From positions 1 through 64,000 of the forward strand of contig NZ_QLYZ01000004.1 of NCBI RefSeq assembly GCF_003350325.1: a stretch of 64,000 bases of DNA. Direction: 5' to 3'. The notes below the pieces were generated by a model. That model saw nothing but the letters and a program-made list of their open reading frames with translations, did not search any database and was not told where the DNA came from. Of the stretch, positions 16,747 to 24,864 are shown piece by piece. The number at the start of each line of letters is the position of its first letter. The stretch's first letter is position 1. The DNA is from Vibrio rhodolitus (lineage in GTDB: Bacteria > Pseudomonadota > Gammaproteobacteria > Enterobacterales > Vibrionaceae). Position numbers and translations under genes: made by a program.

Positions 16747-18114
16747 TTACTTCGTCTCAGTGGCAATTTTATAGCAAGGGACGTAATCACTACCGCCAGG
16801 TAGTTTCATGCGGTGCTGGGCAACGAAGTCTTTAAGTAGCCTGTCCATCTTTTTCATCAAATCGGCGTCGCCGTCGAGAATAAACGGACCTTTTCGCTCA
16901 ATTTCACGAATGCCTTCTGCTTTGACGTTACCTGCCACAATACCAGAGAAGGCTTGGCGTAGAGCTGCTGCCAAGTTTTCTGGGCGTTGGTTAAGGTGTA
17001 GGTCTAAGCTTGCCATTGCATCATGGGTTGGCTCAAATGGTAGTTGGAATTCAGGTTCAATTTTTAACGACCAGTTGAAGCTGTACGCATCTCCGGTTTC
17101 TTTGCGGTGCTGGCGCACATCTTCCATGCTTTGCTTCATGATGCGCGCGACTTTTTCAGGATCATCGATAACGATCTGATAATGTTTCTGTGCCGCTTCG
17201 CCCAGTGTCGCGCCAATAAATTGGTCAATAGAGCGGAAGTACGCTTCGCTCTCTTTTGGACCGGTCAGGACGATTGGTAATGGCTGGTCAGCATTTTCTG
17301 GGTGCATCATAATGCCCAAGATATACAGTAGCTCCTCTGCGGTACCCGGACCACCAGGGAAGATTACGATACCGTGACCCATACGCACGAATGCTTCTAG
17401 GCGCTTTTCGATGTCTGGCATGATCACCAGTTCGTTGACTATAGGGTTTGGCGGCTCTGCGGCAATGATTGACGGCTCAGTCAAACCTAAATAACGTTGT
17501 TCAGTATAACGTTGCTTGGCGTGACCAATCGCAGCACCTTTCATTGGACCTTCCATTGCACCTGGACCACAACCGGTACAAATGTTTAGCTCTCGCAAGC
17601 CCAGTTCATTACCGACTAAACGCGTGTATTGGTACTCGGTTTCGTTGATAGAGTGCCCACCCCAACAAACGACTAAGTTCGGCTCTATGCCTGGCGTGAG
17701 CGCGCTGGCGTTACGTAAAATACCAAACACGAGGTTGGTAATATGCGTGGCATTGGTGAGGTTAAGGCGCTGATTATCAGCAAGATGCATATTGACGTAA
17801 ACAATATCACGCAGCACTGCAAATAAATGTTCTTGAATGCCTTTAATGATTTGTCCGTCGACAAAGGCATGCTCGGGTGGGTTCGCGAGCTCTAACTTGA
17901 TGCCGCGTTCACGGCGCATCACGGTAACGTCAAAGGATTTGTATTTGTCCAACAGCTCTTTTGAGTTATCGGTATGGCTACCTGAGTTTAATACCGCCAG
18001 CGTACAGTTGCGGTAGAGTTGGTAAAGATCACTCGATGCGGTCTTTTTAAGGCGCTCAACTTCAAGTTGAGAAAGTAAATCCATGCTACCAGCAGGACTG
18101 ATATGGGTGATCAT
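16747..18114 (-). CDS. ppnN: Pyrimidine/purine nucleotide 5'-monophosphate nucleosidase PpnN
   Basis: It hydrolyses nucleoside monophosphates to base and ribose 5-phosphate, and in E. coli it is allosterically controlled by (p)ppGpp. The 455-residue protein has an N-terminal DUF4478-type part, a Rossmann LOG-like core with [20 protein letters not shown] and the catalytic [16 protein letters not shown] (PGGxGTxxE), and a C-terminal DUF3412-type extension. The order and length match YgdH. The start ATG has a near-perfect AGGAGGT upstream. Two inverted repeats lie in the 5' region (18217-18289). Confidence 0.95.
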   Translation of the reverse strand: MITHISPAGSMDLLSQLEVERLKKTASSDLYQLYRNCTLAVLNSGSHTDNSKELLDKYKSFDVTVMRRERGIKLELANPPEHAFVDGQIIKGIQEHLFAVLRDIVYVNMHLADNQRLNLTNATHITNLVFGILRNASALTPGIEPNLVVCWGGHSINETEYQYTRLVGNELGLRELNICTGCGPGAMEGPMKGAAIGHAKQRYTEQRYLGLTEPSIIAAEPPNPIVNELVIMPDIEKRLEAFVRMGHGIVIFPGGPGTAEELLYILGIMMHPENADQPLPIVLTGPKESEAYFRSIDQFIGATLGEAAQKHYQIVIDDPEKVARIMKQSMEDVRQHRKETGDAYSFNWSLKIEPEFQLPFEPTHDAMASLDLHLNQRPENLAAALRQAFSGIVAGNVKAEGIREIERKGPFILDGDADLMKKMDRLLKDFVAQHRMKLPGGSDYVPCYKIATETK

Positions 18115-18216
18115 CGTGACCTCCTTGACTATCGATAGGCTGTGTTAAGTTCTACGAACGCCCAGCCATTTTTTATTGTTATGGTCTACCTATTTTTATC
18201 TTTGTTTGACGCAAGC

Positions 18217-18289
18217 TTTCGCTTAGCGAGCGAAACCATAGTATGGGTATAACATCAAATGCCGGAGTCCATGTTAGTAAGCATTTGAT
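18217..18289. other. Two inverted repeats upstream of ppnN
   Basis: TTTCGCT-TAGCG-AGCGAAA (18217-18235) is a 7-bp hairpin. ATCAAATGC (18254-18262) and GCATTTGAT (18281-18289) form perfect 9-bp arms separated by 18 bp, a size compatible with an operator or a large stem-loop. Both lie between the ppnN start and the terminator of the upstream GGDEF gene, where the ppnN promoter should be. No named regulator site was recognised. Confidence 0.45.
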
Positions 18290-18315
18290 ATCTTTAAACC
18301 TATCACAAAATAGCC

Positions 18316-18355
18316 AAAATAAAAAAGCCGCTGAGTTATTCAACCCCGCGGCTTT
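18316..18355 (-). terminator. Terminator of the GGDEF gene
   Basis: On the minus strand, AAAGCCGC and GCGGCTTT flank a 16-nt loop, followed by a TTTTTTATTTT tract. It lies 18 bp past the stop of the cytoplasmic GGDEF protein. Confidence 0.8.
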
Positions 18356-18373
18356 GTCGTTTTGGCTTTGAAA

Positions 18374-19939
18374 TTACTTCCACAAAATTTGCTCAGGTCC
18401 TAAGCTTTTGGCTTCACGAAGCATAACACGCAGGCGCTCCAATACTTCTTCTGGGGTATCGGAGTCTTTAAAACTGGTACTGACAGAGGTTGCCGTGATC
18501 GTGATTTGCTGTTCGCGGAACTTAAATGGCAGATGCGAGATCTGACGCTGAATATTCTTCACCAACTCATAGCACTCTTGATCTGCTCGTTCTGGCAGTA
18601 AAACGATAAACTCTTCGCCAGTATAACGAGCAATAATATCGCCATCATTGAGCTCTGCTTTGATACAGCGAGCGATGATTTTCAGTGCTTTATCGCCTGC
18701 GGTGTAGCCAAAGCTGTCATTAATAGCTTTAAAGCTATCGATATCAAATTTTACTACTCGTAAGCTATGTTGGTTACGTATCCAACGGCGGTACTCCACT
18801 TCTAAGCGTTCGTTAAAGGCTGAACGGTTGAATAGCCGAGTTAACGGATCTTGTTGGATGCGCTCTGCTTGGTCATCGAGTCGGCGACGATAATCTTGCG
18901 TGGTTTCATACAGCGCTTCGAGTTGGCAGTGATTGAACTTCATGCGCTCAAGCAGTGACTTTTCACGTTCTTCTACCAATTTTAAGCGCTCATTCAATGA
19001 ACCAATTTGGCTTAAAAGAGGGGATAAGTGGTTCTGAGCTTCTTCGATAGATTTGGCTTGATTGAGCACATTATGGCTGTTCGAAACTAGTGATTCTAAT
19101 TCGTTGCTGTGATCGACTCGCTGCTCAAAATAACTTTCACTTTGATCGGCAATTTGCGCAGAGCTTTTGATCGAGGTTGCCAAGGAGTCATTCACTTGCA
19201 GCAAAAACTGTTGTGATGTTTTGCGCTCAGCATGCGTGCCTTGGATGACCAGTTTAAGGATGCGTAAGGTTTCTTCTAACAAAGAGTGCGTGTTGACGCC
19301 GAGTAACAGTTTGGCGCGAATATCATTGAGCAACTCGCCAGATTCACCACTAAAGTCCAGTTCAGTGATCAAGTGCTGTAACTCATCATTGAGACGTGAA
19401 AGGAGTTCTTTATCGGCATCGTTTGCCAAAATGGCGGTGGTTGAATCTGAATTTGAAATAAGGATTTTGACTGAGCGTTCATAGATCGTCAGTAGTTGGA
19501 ATGCCTGTTGATTCAGCGGCACTTCATTGGTCGCGGCAAAGCTTAACAGATCGCGCAAGTCGCGCTTAATTTTCGATGGTATACCAGCGATACGAAGGAG
19601 TGTTTCACCAGTCTGCTTTATTTGTGAATCTAACTTTTCCCTGTCTGAATCCATAGCCACTTTGTTTTGTTTTATTAAACGTTCCAATACCAAAAGCTGA
19701 GGTATTAGTGCACTGATGTCTTTTTGCTTCTCAATCGCCAATTTAAGCTCTTGAAGCCCAGATTGCAAATTGGGATTGTCACTGACACACGTAGTACTTA
19801 ATGAAGTTACAACGCGTTGTAATACCTGGATTTCTCGTTTGAATTTGAAAGAGGTGTCTCTTTGAGTCAAACGAGCTTGTTCCAATTGAGATTTCAGATT
19901 GTGAAGCTGAGACTGAATATCTTGTTCAAGCACGCTCAT
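18374..19939 (-). CDS. Cytoplasmic coiled-coil GGDEF protein (probable diguanylate cyclase, TGEEF signature)
   Basis: 521 residues with no transmembrane segment. Residues 1-355 are helical with coiled-coil stretches at both ends (LHNLKSQLEQARLTQRD at 12-28, LKLVEEREKSLLERMKFN at 319-336). Residues 358-521 form a GGDEF domain: DPLTRLFNR, FDIDSFKAINDSFGYTAGD with the metal-binding Asp, and the active-site loop RYTGEEF at 438-444. TGEEF departs from GG[DE]EF at the first Gly only, so activity is possible but unproven. The RxxD inhibitory site is absent (NDGD). A second, degenerate GGDEF protein lies just upstream, 108 bp away. It is followed by a terminator. Confidence 0.85.
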   Translation of the reverse strand: MSVLEQDIQSQLHNLKSQLEQARLTQRDTSFKFKREIQVLQRVVTSLSTTCVSDNPNLQSGLQELKLAIEKQKDISALIPQLLVLERLIKQNKVAMDSDREKLDSQIKQTGETLLRIAGIPSKIKRDLRDLLSFAATNEVPLNQQAFQLLTIYERSVKILISNSDSTTAILANDADKELLSRLNDELQHLITELDFSGESGELLNDIRAKLLLGVNTHSLLEETLRILKLVIQGTHAERKTSQQFLLQVNDSLATSIKSSAQIADQSESYFEQRVDHSNELESLVSNSHNVLNQAKSIEEAQNHLSPLLSQIGSLNERLKLVEEREKSLLERMKFNHCQLEALYETTQDYRRRLDDQAERIQQDPLTRLFNRSAFNERLEVEYRRWIRNQHSLRVVKFDIDSFKAINDSFGYTAGDKALKIIARCIKAELNDGDIIARYTGEEFIVLLPERADQECYELVKNIQRQISHLPFKFREQQITITATSVSTSFKDSDTPEEVLERLRVMLREAKSLGPEQILWK

Positions 19940-20047
19940 GTAACGAATTCTTTTATAATCGGGGCGCGATGCCTCTATTAATTAATCTGTTGATAATAAC
20001 AAATAAATTCGCTCCATGATCGCCTATAACTCATGAACTTGTTGAAT

Positions 20048-22318
20048 TCAGTCATCTTTTAATATTTTTTTGAGACTCTCCTCATTATTGAAAGAAGAAT
20101 GCACTTTTATTAGCCCTTGGTTAATGGAATGTTTACATGCTTTGCGTACATTGCCGGTGGCTAAACTTGCTGCAGGCGCATTTTCAATCGCTTTGAGATA
20201 TACCCAATGGCTCGCATGATCCTCAAGGCTTAGCGTACGTGCAGCGCTGGTGGCCATCAATAAAATATCGAGCAGTTCTTTGTCATTAAGAGCGGTGTAG
20301 GCGCGTGGCAAAAATGGGTAATCCACCATTCCCAAACGCACCACGCGGTTTAGATTGCGTTGTGGCTTAAATTCATTAATCCACTGCTGCACTTTATTAA
20401 CCAATACTTCTGGTGAGCTATTGCGGTCACTATTTGGTTCGATGTAGAGCAAATGTGCATCAGAAAAATGATAAACCCTAGCTGGTGAGGTGACCTTTTC
20501 TTGTAAGTAAGCGCCAAACTCTTTTTCAAGTTTGAGACCTTCTAAATAGCCATGCTGCATATGTAAGTTACGCAAAAATGGCACATCGATCATCACAAAG
20601 CGCAATCGATCATTGAGCGGTTCGTGGATAAGCTCACCGACATGCCAGCGCTCGAATTGGTCGCTACTGGCTTCCAGAGATGCTGGCAATTTTGCGTTGA
20701 GCATCCGCAAGTTACGCAACCCTGAGCGAGAGTGGGTAAATAGGTTTTGGTTGAGATTGTTAATTTCTTCTTTTTGCAAACGTAAAAGATGCCCGCGGCG
20801 GAGTAAGAAAATGAACAGTAATGAGGCGGCTAAGAACATCGCAAAGGCAATTTTCTGAAACTTGCGATATTCGGTTTGCGCGTGTTCAAGCTCAACCTTT
20901 TGTCCGGTTAAGTGAATATTGCGTTCAACGAAATCTTTTTGTTGGCGAAACGCATCTTCACTTAGCATGTCCATCTGTCGCTGCTCAATTGAGACCAACG
21001 CATTGTAGTGTTTGAAGTATTCCAGCGCGGTTTTGTAGTCTCCTTTGAGCTCATAACCGCGATTGATCAGGCGATAAGCATGTTTTTGCGTGGTGAGATC
21101 ATCGATTTTCTGCGCGATAGTCAGTGCGTTGCGACCGTTCTCGATTGTCTCATCGGCAAAATGTTTTTCCGCCGAAAGCCCTGCACGCAATAGGTAGGCG
21201 TAGGCTTGTAAACGCGGCACATCGGCATACTGCAATAACTGTTCAGCGCGCTCTAAATATTGCTCAGCCAAAGGAAAATTGACTAGGTTTAGATACGTGG
21301 CAGACAGAGCGATGCGCACGTCAATTTCGTTTTCGATCTTGTTGTTGGTGCGCTCATGATCCATGGCATTAAAGTATTGCACCAATGCGAGGTTGTATTT
21401 TCCTTGGTAGTAGTAACTGTCACCCATCAGTTTGAGGATTTCAGGTAATACCGGAGAGTCTTCGTAATTGTCGTAAAAGTCAGCGGCTTGAGACAAATGG
21501 TTGTTCGCTTTGTCCAGCACTTTACGATCGTAGAAGAGTTTGCCTAAGCAGTAGTTGGTTTTGCCAAGTAGTGCCCGTGAGTCTTCCTCGATTGCCATCC
21601 AATAGGCAACCAGAAACTCCGATAAGGCTTTGTTGTATTGCTTGTGATTTAGTAGGTGAGTACCCACGGTAATATGGTGACTGATCACCACATATGATGA
21701 CTTCGCCGTATCAATATATGGAGTTGTTTGCGCAAACAGTTGATTGGCAAGCTCCAACTCGCCTTCCTTAGAGGCAATTTCAGCTTTGAGCATGGTAAGT
21801 TGGTATTTCAACCCTTTGGCTAACTGCTCTGGGTTTTTAACTTTTTTGTAGCTCTGCTCGATTTTGTGTAGCTGCTCGCGAGCTAAAATGCCGTTGCCTG
21901 AAAAGCGCCACTCAAGTCGTACTTGGTGCAACTGTACGCCAACACCCAAGTAAGGAAGATCATATTTTTCAGTCAGCGCTTTGGCTTCAGCGAGATGTTT
22001 GAGGGCATCTTTAGGGTTGCCAAGGTTAAATTCAGCATCGGCAAGAATGCTTAAAGCATCAATGGTGGCTCCGGGTGTTCGGATGCGGCTATCAGACTCG
22101 TCACGAGAAATCGCCGCAGGGCTCTTTTCTGAATTATCCGATAGCTTGCGCTGGGTTAAATAGTCGCTAGCGAGTTGGCGAGCCTGTTTAGGCACAATGT
22201 CAACCAGACTGTTCGCTTCATTTAACGTTGGCGAAGTATAAACAGGGTTAGCCATGGTATGGCTTGTTAGCATTAGCATCAATACACAGAGCCAATGCTC
22301 CCAGCGCAGTTTTAGCAT
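20048..22318 (-). CDS. Periplasmic TPR sensor protein with degenerate GGDEF domain
   Basis: 756 residues: a signal peptide (about 1-23, LCVLMLMLTSHTMA), a long TPR-like helical periplasmic region (about 85-450, with repeats such as YYYQGKYNLALVQYFNAM and YELKGDYKTALEYFKHYNA), a coiled coil, and one membrane helix (about 488-507). The cytoplasmic part from 525 keeps the GGDEF fold pattern (SRSGLRNLRMLNAKL for DPLTGLxNR) but has FSDAH where GGDEF should be. It is therefore probably catalytically dead and may act as a receptor or partner for the GGDEF protein encoded next. It is 14 bp downstream of queF and probably shares its transcript. Confidence 0.75.
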   Translation of the reverse strand: MLKLRWEHWLCVLMLMLTSHTMANPVYTSPTLNEANSLVDIVPKQARQLASDYLTQRKLSDNSEKSPAAISRDESDSRIRTPGATIDALSILADAEFNLGNPKDALKHLAEAKALTEKYDLPYLGVGVQLHQVRLEWRFSGNGILAREQLHKIEQSYKKVKNPEQLAKGLKYQLTMLKAEIASKEGELELANQLFAQTTPYIDTAKSSYVVISHHITVGTHLLNHKQYNKALSEFLVAYWMAIEEDSRALLGKTNYCLGKLFYDRKVLDKANNHLSQAADFYDNYEDSPVLPEILKLMGDSYYYQGKYNLALVQYFNAMDHERTNNKIENEIDVRIALSATYLNLVNFPLAEQYLERAEQLLQYADVPRLQAYAYLLRAGLSAEKHFADETIENGRNALTIAQKIDDLTTQKHAYRLINRGYELKGDYKTALEYFKHYNALVSIEQRQMDMLSEDAFRQQKDFVERNIHLTGQKVELEHAQTEYRKFQKIAFAMFLAASLLFIFLLRRGHLLRLQKEEINNLNQNLFTHSRSGLRNLRMLNAKLPASLEASSDQFERWHVGELIHEPLNDRLRFVMIDVPFLRNLHMQHGYLEGLKLEKEFGAYLQEKVTSPARVYHFSDAHLLYIEPNSDRNSSPEVLVNKVQQWINEFKPQRNLNRVVRLGMVDYPFLPRAYTALNDKELLDILLMATSAARTLSLEDHASHWVYLKAIENAPAASLATGNVRKACKHSINQGLIKVHSSFNNEESLKKILKDD

Positions 22319-22332
22319 CCTTAGCTTTTTCC

Positions 22333-23178
22333 TTATTGACGAGCCATGCGTTGATTGTGATTTGGTTGCGTTAATTCGCTAGAGCGGAATGGGTTGATAT
22401 CCAATCCGCCGCGGCGAGTATAACGTGCATATACCGTCAACTTTTCTGGGCGGCAATATTTCATAATATCGGTATAAATGCGTTCAACACATTGCTCGTG
22501 GAATTCGTTGTGTTCACGGAACGAGACGATATAGCGTAACAGAGCCTCACGATCGATTTTTTGACCTTGGTATTGGATCTCGACACTGCCCCAATCAGGC
22601 TGGTTAGTAATCAAGCAGTTAGACTTCAAAAGGTGGCTATGTAGTGCTTCTTCAACCACTTCGTCACTGGTTGAATTGGCAAGCAATGAAGCGTCGAACT
22701 CGTAATTGGTGATTTCGATGTCTTGCTCATCAATGCATTCACCGTGCATAGTCACAATCAGGCTGTCGGTATAATCGACTACCGAGCGGACAGTGACCGT
22801 AACCTCTTCACCGGCACAGGCTGACAAATCGTTAACCAAGGTTTTTTCTACATCATCCCAACAAGCGAAACGAGTTTGGTTGAAGCTATTGAGGTAGAGC
22901 TTGAATGATTTAGATTCAATCAGGTTAGCACTGGTGGCAGGAATGCTAACATCACCCACCGCGACTTGTGGTAATCCTTTTTCGTTGAGCCAAGACAACT
23001 CGTAAAGTGTCCATACATCGCAACCTTTAAAGGGCAGGCTATCACCCAGTTCAAGGTCATCACGGTTTAGACTGCGTGGTACTGGTTGCAGCAACGAGGG
23101 ATCATATTGGCTGGCATACTCAGTTTTTTGACCTAGGGTTAGCCCGGCAAGTTCTTTAGCGTTGGAATATTTGCTCAT
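22333..23178 (-). CDS. queF: NADPH-dependent 7-cyano-7-deazaguanine reductase QueF
   Basis: It reduces preQ0 to preQ1 in queuosine biosynthesis. The 281-residue length is that of the long, two-module T-fold type found in E. coli. The catalytic cysteine lies in [15 protein letters not shown], with the nearby Asp. [17 protein letters not shown] is the substrate/NADPH-binding block of the N-terminal half, and [18 protein letters not shown] the family C-terminus. It is divergent from syd, as in E. coli. No preQ1 riboswitch-like structure was evident upstream. Confidence 0.97.
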   Translation of the reverse strand: MSKYSNAKELAGLTLGQKTEYASQYDPSLLQPVPRSLNRDDLELGDSLPFKGCDVWTLYELSWLNEKGLPQVAVGDVSIPATSANLIESKSFKLYLNSFNQTRFACWDDVEKTLVNDLSACAGEEVTVTVRSVVDYTDSLIVTMHGECIDEQDIEITNYEFDASLLANSTSDEVVEEALHSHLLKSNCLITNQPDWGSVEIQYQGQKIDREALLRYIVSFREHNEFHEQCVERIYTDIMKYCRPEKLTVYARYTRRGGLDINPFRSSELTQPNHNQRMARQ

Positions 23179-23264
23179 ACTTTGAATAGATTTCGATTAG
23201 AATACCGAGAATTTTACGCAAACTCGCACTCAGTGTCATTAACACAAAGACTTTGGAGACCCGA

Positions 23265-23810
23265 ATGGCTGATAATGCCTTGCTCGCCCTACGCTCATTT
23301 AGTGAAAAATACCGTTCTGCATACCAAGAAAAACATCGCAGTTTGCCTTTTAGTGAGGAATTAGCTGAGTTGGTGTCTCCTTGTGTCGAGCAAAAACGCG
23401 CAGATGGGGTTGAATGGCAGGCTTATCCTCGTGAGCAGTTTGCGGATTTTAGCAACGTCGAAAATGGTATTGAACTTACACTGCACCAAGACATTAAAAC
23501 CTTTTATGGCGCGCAATACAGTGCGGATATGGAAGCGACATGGAATGGTAATGAACTCGCGTTACTGCAAGTGTGGAACGACGAAGATTTTGTGCGTTTG
23601 CAAGAAAACATTCTTGGTCACTTAGTCACGCAGCGCCGCCTTAAGCTCAAACCAACTGTGTTTATTGCTGCGACAGATGCGGAATTGGATGTGATTTCAA
23701 TCTGTAATATCACCGGGAATGTGCTACTGGAAAGACTAGGTACCGACAAGCGTGATGTGCTGGCAGAGAATCTGGCAGAGTTCTTAACCAACCTTGAGCC
23801 TGCGGTGTAA
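23265..23810 (+). CDS. syd: SecY-interacting protein Syd
   Basis: A 181-residue cytosolic protein that binds SecY and is thought to monitor translocon integrity. Family features include [30 protein letters not shown], typically FYG.QYA..M...F, and the acidic character. The start is ATG 23265 ([12 protein letters not shown]) preceded by TTGGAGAC. A TTG four codons earlier was rejected because it overlaps that ribosome binding site. The downstream DUF2310 gene begins 2 bp after its stop. The gene is divergent from queF as in other gammaproteobacteria. Confidence 0.93.
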   Translation: MADNALLALRSFSEKYRSAYQEKHRSLPFSEELAELVSPCVEQKRADGVEWQAYPREQFADFSNVENGIELTLHQDIKTFYGAQYSADMEATWNGNELALLQVWNDEDFVRLQENILGHLVTQRRLKLKPTVFIAATDAELDVISICNITGNVLLERLGTDKRDVLAENLAEFLTNLEPAV

Positions 23811-23812
23811 TC

Positions 23813-24589
23813 ATGTACGTAGTTGAAATGCAGTTTGAGTGCTTTGATAACACCACGGTGAGTGCCGTCGACAAAGCCATTAACGGTTTAATGGACGCGC
23901 TGCGTTACAATGGTCAAGTTTTGGGCAGAGAGTTTCCTATCGTGATGGGCGAGGGGGAGTTTTACGTTCGCGCAGTGTGCCCTGAAAAAGAGAGTTTGCA
24001 TCCTAAGCACCATTCTGACTTTGTGAAAGTGTGCATCAACCGCTTGGCAGAGGCATGCCTACTGGCACCAAAAGTGCGTTTGCTTGGGCGTGACTTAAAT
24101 TCAGAACAAGCGGCTGAAGAAGAGACGCCAAGTTGGCAGGTGCTCTACACCACTTATGTGCACACCTGCTCGCCATTGCGCAGCGGTGAAACCCTGTTGC
24201 CTATCCCCCTTTATCGCAATCCAGCAACGCTAAATGGCGATCATAAAGCGGTGGTGAAATGGCAAACGGAATGGCAAGCGTGCGACGAGCTGCAAATGGC
24301 CGGTGGTTGCCGTGCTGAACATGCCGCTCTACATGAGATCTGCGATGTGGACAGTGTGCTGTTTCGTCGTGGCTGGGACTTGCGTGGTCGCATTGAATAC
24401 ATTACGAAAATTCCAACCTATTACTATCAGTATCGCGTTGGTGGTCAGAGTCTCGCTGATGAACAAGCACGCAAATGCCCAAAATGTGGTGGCGAGTGGC
24501 TGTTGGATGAGCCGATTCATGACGTATTCTATTTCAAATGTGATGAGTGCCGAATCGTGTCGAATATCTCTTGGGATCATCTCAAGTAG
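23813..24589 (+). CDS. DUF2310 family Zn-ribbon protein
   Basis: 258 residues starting MYVVEMQFECFDN. The C-terminus holds a clear zinc ribbon: CPKCGG about 35 residues from the end and CDEC near the end, preceded by RRGWDLRGRIEYITKIPTYY. Family proteins are annotated as Zn-ribbon, possibly nucleic-acid-binding, with no established function. It follows syd by 2 bp and is probably co-transcribed with it. A terminator lies about 70 bp downstream. Confidence 0.82.
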   Translation: MYVVEMQFECFDNTTVSAVDKAINGLMDALRYNGQVLGREFPIVMGEGEFYVRAVCPEKESLHPKHHSDFVKVCINRLAEACLLAPKVRLLGRDLNSEQAAEEETPSWQVLYTTYVHTCSPLRSGETLLPIPLYRNPATLNGDHKAVVKWQTEWQACDELQMAGGCRAEHAALHEICDVDSVLFRRGWDLRGRIEYITKIPTYYYQYRVGGQSLADEQARKCPKCGGEWLLDEPIHDVFYFKCDECRIVSNISWDHLK

Positions 24590-24659
24590 TGCCGCAAATA
24601 TTGCTGGCTCTGAGAATTAGCATGACATTTTTTTGTCGCGCCTGAAATTCGTCTTTTAT

Positions 24660-24688
24660 AAAGCCTTATATTAAAAGGCTTTTTTTTC
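24660..24688 (+). terminator. Terminator of syd operon
   Basis: AAAGCCTT, a loop of about 7 nt, AAGGCTTT, then a run of T residues. The 7-bp stem with a T8 tract ends the plus-strand transcript. Confidence 0.85.
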
Positions 24689-24752
24689 ATCTATTGGTTG
24701 GTGTTTTTGTTGTGTCGATAAAAAATCAAACTCGATACCCGCTGATACTCAA

Positions 24753-24781
24753 CTGAATGAGCAACAGCGCGATGCTATAAT
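24753..24781 (+). promoter_or_regulatory. Possible sigma-70 promoter of the receptor-YfiR-cyclase operon
   Basis: A consensus TATAAT at 24776-24781 has CTGAAT (weak -35) 17 bp upstream. The -10 lies inside a small palindrome, GCGAT...ATCGC. It would start transcription near 24788, leaving a leader of about 77 nt that contains the inverted repeat at 24802-24848. Confidence 0.45.
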
Positions 24782-24801
24782 ATCGCTGCCGTTTAGTTGT
24801 A

Positions 24802-24848
24802 CATTCGTTACGCAATATAAATAACATTATTAACCACTGTAGCGAATG
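24802..24848 (+). other. Inverted repeat in the leader of the TonB-dependent receptor gene
   Basis: CATTCGTTAC (24802-24811) and GTAGCGAATG (24839-24848) are complementary at 9 of 10 positions, with a 27-bp AT-rich spacer. It lies just upstream of the start codon and could be an operator or an mRNA stem. No known regulator consensus was recognised. It is not a clear Fur box. Confidence 0.4.
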
Positions 24849-24864
24849 ATGAGAATAGATTTTA

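Noticed and set aside
23179-23264. preQ1 riboswitch before queF
   Set aside because: The 86-bp divergent gap shows no preQ1-like pseudoknot with an A-rich tail.
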